Shown: positions 55,790 to 64,000 of the stretch, one piece after another
How the letters are laid out: every line of letters begins with the position of its first letter
How positions within the stretch are numbered: position 1 is the first letter of the stretch
Assembly (NCBI GenBank): GCA_020698575.1
Contig: CM036255.1
Span: 35,401,271-35,465,270 of the forward strand
Direction of reading: 5' to 3'
Source: Bostrychus sinensis
Lineage: Eukaryota > Chordata > Actinopteri > Gobiiformes > Eleotridae
DNA: 64,000 nucleotides
Made by a program: the position numbers and the translations under genes
The notes under the pieces: generated by a model
Database searches by the model: none
Told to the model about the DNA's origin: nothing
Seen by the model: the letters and a program-made list of their open reading frames with translations, nothing else

Positions 55790-58700
55790 GGAGTGACCCT
55801 GAGGTTCAGAGTAGTGACCCTGAGGTTCAGAGTAGTGACCCTGAGGTTCAGAGTAGTGACCCTGAGCCTGAGGTTCAGAGTAGTGACCCTGAGTCTGAGG
55901 TTCAGAGTAGTGACCCTGAGGTTCAGAGTAGTGACCCTGAGTCTGAGGTTCAGAGTAGTGACCCTGAGGTTCAGAGTAGTGACCCTGAGTCTGAGGTTCA
56001 GAGTAGTGACCCTGAGGTTCAGAGTAGTGACCCTGAGTCTGAGGTTCAGAGTAGTGACCCTGAGGTTCAGAGTAGTGACCCTGAGTCTGAGGTTCGGAGT
56101 AGTGACCCTGAGTCTGAGGTTCAGAGTAGTGACCCTGAGCCTGAGGTTCAGAGTAGTGACCCTGAGTCTGAGGTTCAGAGTAGTGACCCTGAGGTTCAGA
56201 GTAGTGACCCTGAGTCTGAGGTTCAGAGTAGTGACCCTGAGTCTGAGGTTCGGAGTAGTGACCCTGAGCCTGAGGTTCAGAGTAGTGACCCTGAGGTTCA
56301 GAGTAGTGACCCTGAGGTTCAGAGTAGTGACCCTGAGCCTGAGGTTCAGAGTAGTGACCCTGAGTCTGAGGTTCAGAGTAGTGACCCTGAGGTTCAGAGT
56401 AGTGACCCTGAGTCTGAGGTTCAGAGTAGTGACCCTGAGGTTCAGAGTAGTGACCCTGAGTCTGAGGTTCAGAGTAGTGACCCTGAGGTTCAGAGTAGTG
56501 ACCCTGAGTCTGAGGTTCGGAGTAGTGACCCTGAGTCTGAGGTTCAGAGTAGTGACCCTGAGCCTGAGGTTCAGAGTAGTGACCCTGAGTCTGAGGTTCA
56601 GAGTAGTGACCCTGAGGTTCAGAGTAGTGACCCTGAGTCTGAGGTTCAGAGTAGTGACCCTGAGTCTGAGGTTCGGAGTAGTGACCCTGAGTCTGAGGTT
56701 CAGAGTAGTGACCCTGAGCCTGAGGTTCAGAGTAGTGACCCTGAGTCTGAGGTTCAGAGTAGTGACCCTGAGTCTGAGGTTCAGAGTAGTGACCCTGAGT
56801 CTGAGGTTCAGAGTAGTGACCCTGAGTCTGAGGTTCAGAGTAGTGACCCTGAGTCTGAGGTTCAGAGTAGTGACCCTGAGTCTGAGGTTCAGAGTAGTGA
56901 CCCTGAGTCTGAGGTTCAGAGGAGTGACCCTGAGGTTCAGAGTAGTGACCCTGAGTCTGAGGTTCGGAGTAGTGACCCTGAGTCTGAGGTTCAGAGTAGT
57001 GACCCTGAGTCTGAGGTTCAGAGTAGTGACCCTGAGTCTGAGGTTCGGAGTAGTGACCCTGAGTCTGAGGTTCAGAGGAGTGACCCTGAGGTTCAGAGTA
57101 GTGACCCTGAGTCTGAGGTTCGGAGTAGTGACCCTGAGTCTGAGGTTCAGAGTAGTGACCCTGAGCCTGAGGTTCAGAGTAGTGACCCTGAGTCTGAGGT
57201 TCAGAGTAGTGACCCTGAGGTTCAGAGTAGTGACCCTGAGTCTGAGGTTCAGAGTAGTGACCCTGAGGTTCAGAGTAGTGACCCTGAGTCTGAGGTTCAG
57301 AGTAGTGACCCTGAGCCTGAGGTTCAGAGTAGTGACCCTGAGGTTCAGAGTAGTGACCCTGAGCCTGAGGTTCAGAGTAGTGACCCTGAGCCTGAGGTTC
57401 AGAGTAGTGACCCTAAGTTTGAGGTTCAGAGTAGTGACCCTGAGCCTGAGGTTCAGAGTAGTGACCCTGAGGTTCAGAGTAGTGACCCTGAGTCTGAGGT
57501 TCAGAGTAGTGACCCTGAGTCTGAGGTTCAGAGTAGTGACCCTGAGCCTGAGGTTCAGAGTAGTGACCCTGAGTCTGAGGTTCAGAGTAGTGACCCTGAG
57601 GTTCAGAGTAGTGACCCTGAGTCTGAGGTTCAGAGTAGTGACCCTGAGTCTGAGGTTCGGAGTAGTGACCCTGAGGTTCAGAGTAGTGACCCTGAGCCTG
57701 AGGTTCAGAGTAGTGACCCTGAGCCTGAGGTTCAGAGTAGTGACCCTGAGTCTGAGGTTCAGAGTAGTGACCCTGAGTCTGAGGTTCAGAGTAGTGACCC
57801 TGAGTCTGAGGTTCAGAGTAGTGACCCTGAGTCTGAGGTTCGGAGTAGTGACCCTGAGTCTGAGGTTCAGAGTAGTGACCCTGAGCCTGAGGTTCAGAGT
57901 AGTGACCCTGAGGTTCAGAGTAGTGACCCTGAGTCTGAGGTTCAGAGTAGTGACCCTGAGTCTGAGGTTCAGAGTAGTGACCCTGAGTCTGAGGTTCGGA
58001 GTAGTGACCCTGAGTCTGAGGTTCGGAGTAGTGACCCTGAGTCTGAGGTTCAGAGTAGTGACCCTGAGTCTGAGGTTCAGAGTAGTGACCCTGAGTCTGA
58101 GGTTCAGAGTAGTGACCCTGAGTCTGAGGTTCAGAGTAGTGACCCTGAGGTTCAGAGTAGTGACCCTGAGGTTCAGAGTAGTGACCCTGAGGTTCAGAGT
58201 AGTGACCCTGAGTCTGAGGTTCAGAGTAGTGACCCTGAGGTTCAGAGTAGTGACCCTGAGTCTGAGGTTCAGAGTAGTGACCCTGAGTCTGAGGTTCAGA
58301 GTAGTGACCCTGAGGTTCAGAGTAGTGACCCTGAGTCTGAGGTTCAGAGTAGTGACCCTGAGGTTCAGAGTAGTGACCCTGAGCCTGAGGTTCAGAGTAG
58401 TGACCCTGAGTCTGAGGTTCAGAGTAGTGACCCTGAGTCTGAGGTTCAGAGTAGTGACCCTGAGTCTGAGGTTCAGAGTAGTGACCCTGAGTCTGAGGTT
58501 CAGAGTAGTGACCCTGAGCCTGAGGTTCAGAGTAGTGACCCTGAGGTTCAGAGTAGTGACCCTGAGTCTGAGGTTCGGAGTAGTGACCCTGAGTCTGAGG
58601 TTCAGAGTAGTGACCCTGAGTCTGAGGTTCAGAGTAGTGACCCTGAGTCTGAGGTTCAGAGTAGTGACCCTGAGTCTGAGGTTCAGAGTAGTGACCCTGA

Positions 58701-61700
58701 GGTTCAGAGTAGTGACCCTGAGTCTGAGGTTCAGAGTAGTGACCCTGAGGTTCAGAGTAGTGACCCTGAGTCTGAGGTTCAGAGTAGTGACCCTGAGCCT
58801 GAGGTTCAGAGTAGTGACCCTGAGGTTCAGAGTAGTGACCCTGAGCCTGAGGTTCAGAGTAGTGACCCTGAGCCTGAGGTTCAGAGTAGTGACCCTAAGT
58901 CTGAGGTTCAGAGTAGTGACCCTGAGCCTGAGGTTCAGAGTAGTGACCCTGAGGTTCAGAGTAGTGACCCTGAGTCTGAGGTTCAGAGTAGTGACCCTGA
59001 GTCTGAGGTTCAGAGTAGTGACACTGAGCCTGAGGTTCAGAGTAGTGACCCTGAGTCTGAGGTTCAGAGTAGTGACCCTGAGGTTCAGAGTAGTGACCCT
59101 GAGTCTGAGGTTCAGAGTAGTGACCCTGAGTCTGAGGTTCGGAGTAGTGACCCTGAGGTTCAGAGTAGTGACCCTGAGTCTGAGGTTCGGAGTAGTGACC
59201 CTGAGTCTGAGGTTCAGAGTAGTGACCCTGAGTCTGAGGTTCAGAGTAGTGACCCTGAGTCTGAGGTTCAGAGTAGTGACCCTGAGTCTGAGGTTCAGAG
59301 TAGTGACCCTGAGTCTGAGGTTCAGAGTAGTGACCCTGAGCCTGAGGTTCAGAGTAGTGACCCTGAGGTTCAGAGTAGTGACCCTGAGTCTGAGGTTCAG
59401 AGTAGTGACCCTGAGTCTGAGGTTCAGAGTAGTGACCCTGAGTCTGAGGTTCAGAGTAGTGACCCTGAGTCTGAGGTTCAGAGTAGTGACCCTGAGTCTG
59501 AGGTTCAGAGTAGTGACCCTGAGTCTGAGGTTCGGAGTAGTGACCCTGAGTCTGAGGTTCGGAGTAGTGACCCTGAGTCTGAGGTTCAGAGTAGTGACCC
59601 TGAGTCTGAGGTTCAGAGTAGTGACCCTGAGTCTGAGGTTCAGAGTAGTGACCCTGAGGTTCAGAGTAGTGACCCTGAGTCTGAGGTTCAGAGTAGTGAC
59701 CCTGAGGTTCAGAGTAGTGACCCTGAGTCTGAGGTTCAGAGTAGTGACCCTGAGGTTCAGAGTAGTGACCTTGAGTCTGAGGTTCAGAGTAGTGACCCTG
59801 AGCCTGAGGTTCAGAGTAGTGACCCTGAGTCTGAGGTTCAGAGTAGTGACCCTGAGTCTGAGGTTCAGAGTAGTGACCCTGAGTCTGAGGTTCAGAGTAG
59901 TGACCCTGAGTCTGAGGTTCAGAGTAGTGACCCTGAGCCTGAGGTTCAGAGTAGTGACCCTGAGGTTCAGAGTAGTGACCCTGAGTCTGAGGTTCAGAGT
60001 AGTGACCCTGAGTCTGAGGTTCAGAGTAGTGACCCTGAGTCTGAGGTTCGGAGTAGTGACCCTGAGTCTGAGGTTCGGAGTAGTGACCCTGAGTCTGAGG
60101 TTCAGAGTAGTGACCCTGAGTCTGAGGTTCAGAGTAGTGACCCTGAGTCTGAGGTTCAGAGTAGTGACCCTGAGGTTCAGAGTAGTGACCCTGAGTCTGA
60201 GGTTCAGAGTAGTGACCCTGAGGTTCAGAGTAGTGACCCTGAGTCTGAGGTTCAGAGTAGTGACCCTGAGGTTCAGAGTAGTGACCCTGAGTCTGAGGTT
60301 CAGAGTAGTGACCCTGAGCCTGAGGTTCAGAGTAGTGACCCTGAGTCTGAGGTTCAGAGTAGTGACCCTGAGGTTCAGAGTAGTGACCCTGAGTCTGAGG
60401 TTCAGAGTAGTGACCCTGAGTCTGAGGTTCAGAGTAGTGACCCTGAGGTTCAGAGTAGTGACCCTGAGTCTGAGGTTCAGAGTAGTGACCCTGAGCCTGA
60501 GGTTCAGAGTAGTGACCCTGAGTCTGAGGTTCAGAGTAGTGACCCTGAGTTTGAGGTTCAGAGTAGTGACCCTGAGTCTGAGGTTCAGAGTAGTGACCCT
60601 GAGTCTGAGGTTCAGAGTAGTGACCCTGAGGTTCAGAGTAGTGACCCTGAGGTTCAGAGTAGTGACCCTGAGTCTGAGGTTCAGAGTAGTGACCCTGAGG
60701 TTCAGAGTAGTGACCCTGAGTCTGAGGTTCAGAGTAGTGACCCTGAGGTTCAGAGTAGTGACCCTGAGTCTGAGGTTCAGAGTAGTGACCCTGAGTCTGA
60801 GGTTCAGAGTAGTGACCCTGAGGTTCAGAGTAGTGACCCTGAGGTTCAGAGTAGTGACCCTGAGTCTGAGGTTCAGAGTAGTGACCCTGAGGTTCGGAGT
60901 AGTGACCCTGAGTCTGAGGTTCAGAGTAGTGACCCTGAGGTTCAGAGTAGTGACCCTGAGGTTCAGAGTAGTGACCCTGAGTCTGAGGTTCAGAGTAGTG
61001 ACCCTGAGTCTGAGGTTCGGAGTAGTGACCCTGAGTCTGAGGTTCGGAGTAGTGACCCTGAGTCTGAGGTTCAGAGTAGTGACCCTGAGCCTGAGGTTCA
61101 GAGTAGTGACCCTGAGGTTCAGAGTAGTGACCCTGAGGTTCGGAGTAGTGACCCTGAGCCTGAGGTTCAGAGTAGTGACCCTGAGGTTCAGAGTAGTGAC
61201 CCTGAGGTTCAGAGTAGTGACCCTGAGCCTGAGGTTCAGAGTAGTGACCCTGAGGTTCGGAGTAGTGACCCTGAGCCTGAGGTTCAGAGTAGTGACCCTG
61301 AGGTTCAGAGTAGTGACCCTGAGTCTGAGGTTCGGAGTAGTGACCCTGAGGTTCAGAGTAGTGACCCTGAGTCTGAGGTTCAGAGTAGTGACCCTGAGGT
61401 TCAGAGTAGTGACCCTGAGTCTGAGGTTCAGAGTAGTGACCCTGAGCCTGAGGTTCAGAGTAGTGACCCTGAGTCTGAGGTTCAGAGTAGTGACCCTGAG
61501 GTTCAGAGTAGTGACCCTGAGTCTGAGGTTCAGAGTAGTGACCCTGAGTCTGAGGTTCAGAGTAGTGACCCTGAGTCTGAGGTTCAGAGTAGTGACCCTG
61601 AGCCTGAGGTTCAGAGTAGTGACCCTGAGTCTGAGGTTCAGAGTAGTGACCCTGAGTTTGAGGTTCAGAGTAGTGACCCTGAGTCTGAGGTTCAGAGTAG

Positions 61701-63243
61701 TGACCCTGAGTCTGAGGTTCAGAGTAGTGACCCTGAGGTTCAGAGTAGTGACCCTGAGGTTCAGAGTAGTGACCCTGAGTCTGAGGTTCAGAGTAGTGAC
61801 CCTGAGGTTCAGAGTAGTGACCCTGAGTCTGAGGTTCAGAGTAGTGACCCTGAGGTTCAGAGTAGTGACCCTGAGTCTGAGGTTCAGAGTAGTGACCCTG
61901 AGTCTGAGGTTCAGAGTAGTGACCCTGAGGTTCAGAGTAGTGACCCTGAGGTTCAGAGTAGTGACCCTGAGTCTGAGGTTCAGAGTAGTGACCCTGAGGT
62001 TCGGAGTAGTGACCCTGAGTCTGAGGTTCAGAGTAGTGACCCTGAGGTTCAGAGTAGTGACCCTGAGGTTCAGAGTAGTGACCCTGAGTCTGAGGTTCAG
62101 AGTAGTGACCCTGAGTCTGAGGTTCGGAGTAGTGACCCTGAGTCTGAGGTTCGGAGTAGTGACCCTGAGTCTGAGGTTCAGAGTAGTGACCCTGAGCCTG
62201 AGGTTCAGAGTAGTGACCCTGAGTCTGAGGTTCAGAGTAGTGACCCTGAGTCTGAGGTTCAGAGTAGTGACCCTGAGGTTCAGAGTAGTGACCCTGAGGT
62301 TCGGAGTAGTGACCCTGAGCCTGAGGTTCAGAGTAGTGACCCTGAGGTTCAGAGTAGTGAGCCTGAGGTTCAGAGTAGTGACCCTGAGGTTCGGAGTAGT
62401 GACCCTGAGCCTGAGGTTCAGAGTAGTGACCCTGAGGTTCAGAGTAGTGACCCTGAGTCTGAGGTTCGGAGTAGTGACCCTGAGGTTCAGAGTAGTGACC
62501 CTGAGTCTGAGGTTCAGAGTAGTGACCCTGAGGTTCAGAGTAGTGACCCTGAGTCTGAGGTTCGGAGTAGTGACCCTGAGGTTCAGAGTAGTGACCCTGA
62601 GCCTGAGGTTCAGAGTAGTGACCCTGAGTCTGAGGTTCAGAGTAGTGACCCTGAGTCTGAGGTTCAGAGTAGTGACCCTGAGTCTGAGGTTCGGAGTAGT
62701 GACCCTGAGTCTGAGGTTCAGAGTAGTGACCCTGAGCCTGAGGTTCAGAGTAGTGACCCTGAGGTTCAGAGTAGTGACCCTGAGTCTGAGGTTCAGAGTA
62801 GTGACCCTGAGTCTGAGGTTTGGAGTAGTGACCCTGAGTCTGAGGTTCAGAGGAGTGACCCTGAGGTTCAGAGTAGTGACCCTGAGTCTGAGGTTCGGAG
62901 TAGTGACCCTGAGTCTGAGGTTCAGAGTAGTGACCCTGAGTCTGAGGTTCAGAGTAGTGACCCTGAGGTTCAGAGTAGTGACCCTGAGTCTGAGGTTCAG
63001 AGTAGTGACCCTGAGGTTCAGAGTAGTGACCCTGAGGTTCAGAGTAGTGACCCTGAGTCTGAGGTTCAGAGTAGTGACCCTGAGGTTCGGAGTAGTGACC
63101 CTGAGTCTGAGGTTCAGAGTAGTGACCCTGAGGTTCAGAGTAGTGACCCTGAGGTTCAGAGTAGTGACCCTGAGGTTCGGAGTAGTGACCCTGAGCCTGA
63201 GGTTCAGAGTAGTGACCCTGAGGTTCGGAGTAGTGACCCTGAG
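55790..63243 (+). repeat. 7.4-kb 21/27-bp minisatellite in bnipl intron
   Basis: About 300 units of two lengths, translating on the plus strand as SDPEVQS (21 bp) and SDPESEVQS or SDPEPEVQS (27 bp), with CGG for CAG marking some units. All lengths are multiples of three. The array contains long-range copies of itself. Confidence 0.95.
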
Positions 63244-63253
63244 CGTGTTGCAG

Positions 63254-63406
63254 GTGACGGGTCGCTGGTGTCTGAAGACCTCTCTGTGGTCCTCTCTCCC
63301 TCGGTGGAGGAGGTGGAGCTGGACCTCGAGGCCCTGGAGACTCCCTCGGACTCAGAGTCTCTGGTGTTCCCTCTGCAGGACCTGGACTTGGATCTGGACC
63401 TGGAAG
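63254..63406 (+). CDS. bnipl: bnipl exon (acidic LEALETPSDSE segment)
   Basis: Acceptor CGTGTTGCAG (weak pyrimidine tract), donor GTGAGG; phase 1 at both ends, so it joins in frame to the exon at 55539. It encodes GDGSLVSEDLSVVLSPS, then VELDLEALETPSDSESL. This matches BNIPL (LEIDELETPSDSEQL) and BNIP2 (DGSVLSDDL..IDLDGLDTPS) in order and spacing; the ETPSDSE core is identical to BNIPL. The EFEWEDELP motif and the BCH domain must lie beyond the window. Neighbouring cdc42se1 supports BNIPL over BNIP2. Confidence 0.78.
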
Positions 63407-63462
63407 GTGAGGACTTTCGAAAAATCTCACAAACTGAACAACTTCTCCTCCTCGTCCTCCTC

Positions 63463-64000
63463 CTTCATGTCCCACACAGACTTCATGTCCCACACAGACT
63501 TCATGTCCCACACAGACTTCATGTCCCACACAGACTTCATGTCTCACAGGCTTCATGTCCCACAGGCTTCATGTCCCACAGGCTTCATGTCCCACACAGA
63601 CTTCATGTCCCACACAGACTTCATGTCCCACACAGACTTCATGTCTCACAGGCTTCATGTCCCACAGGCTTCATGTCCCACAGGCTTCATGTCCCACACA
63701 GACTTCATGTCCCACACAGACTTCATGTCCCACACAGACTTCATGTCCCACACAGACTTCATGTCCCACAGGCTTCATGTCCCACACAGACTTCATGTCC
63801 CACACAGACTTCATGTCCCACAGGCTTCATGTCCCACACAGACTTCATGTCCCACACAGACTTCATGTCCCACAGACTTCATGTCCCACACAGACTTCAT
63901 GTCCCACACAGACTTCATGTCCCACAGGCTTCATGTCCCACACAGACTTCATGTCCCACACAGACTTCATGTCCCACAGGCTTCATGTCCCACACAGACT
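63463..64000 (+). repeat. 18/15-bp CTTCATGTCCCACACAGA minisatellite
   Basis: About 31 copies of 18 bp, with 15-bp forms lacking ACA (CTTCATGTCCCACAGG), running past the window end. Confidence 0.96.

Noticed and set aside
58895..63556. 1,553-codon minus-strand frame (QGHYSEPQTQ).
   Set aside because: Antisense of the 21/27-bp array; the bnipl exon on the plus strand shows the real coding direction.
1..64000. CRISPR-like arrays of repeats and spacers.
   Set aside because: The arrays have no unique spacers between repeats, and all gene evidence is vertebrate with introns.

Overview
The window looks like teleost fish nuclear DNA. Three vertebrate genes can be read on the plus strand as spliced exons with GT/AG borders: the 3' part of plekho1, all of cdc42se1, and the 5'/middle part of a bnipl/bnip2-type gene. 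cdc42se1 and BNIPL are also neighbours in mammals. A fish-type TRIM/B30.2 pseudogene, a three-exon fish C2H2 zinc-finger gene, an extra zinc-finger terminal exon, several MITE-like inverted-repeat elements and a LINE relic lie between cdc42se1 and bnipl.

Layout. 1-3457: two opposed arrays of one 11-bp minisatellite. 3511-4208: last exon and 3'UTR of an unrecognised gene. 4835-10576: a 9/15-bp array, then more 11-bp arrays. 10577-10601: a gap of N. 10602-13735: error-like sequence holding a ZNF143/THAP11-motif array and damaged plekho1 exons. 14519-16081: clean plekho1 exons. 16082-29000: cdc42se1 (exons at 17188, 23645 and 25268), with introns and probable 3'UTR made almost entirely of arrays. 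29224-32378: a 33-bp array. 32526-33902: TRIM pseudogene. 34400-36835: zinc-finger gene with its promoter. 37203-40739: short array, LINE relic, MITE, orphan zinc-finger exon, MITE. 41247-43480: a CpG-dense array. 44252-45445: two MITE-like elements. 45729-46138: possible exon and a triplet repeat. 46374-54832: a tandem duplication of 11-bp and TACTCTGAGTG arrays. 54954-63406: bnipl exons split by a 7.4-kb array. 63463-64000: an 18-bp array that runs off the window.

Well over half of the window is tandem repeat. The commonest family is TGGTTTAG(T/A)CC (11 bp), found in at least ten arrays in both orientations. An ACTACACC array is a one-base relative of it. Most long open frames here are products of repeat periodicity, not genes. 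The most interesting points are the ZNF143/THAP11-motif array, the opposed 11-bp arrays, a 7.4-kb intronic array whose plus-strand frame runs in register into a bnipl exon, a 1,107-bp higher-order repeat inside that array, and a duplicated zinc-finger terminal exon.

The three recognised genes do not form a pathway. plekho1 is a PH-domain adaptor, cdc42se1 a small Cdc42-binding effector, and bnipl a BCH-domain scaffold linked to Cdc42/Rho signalling. Their proximity is best read as conserved synteny.
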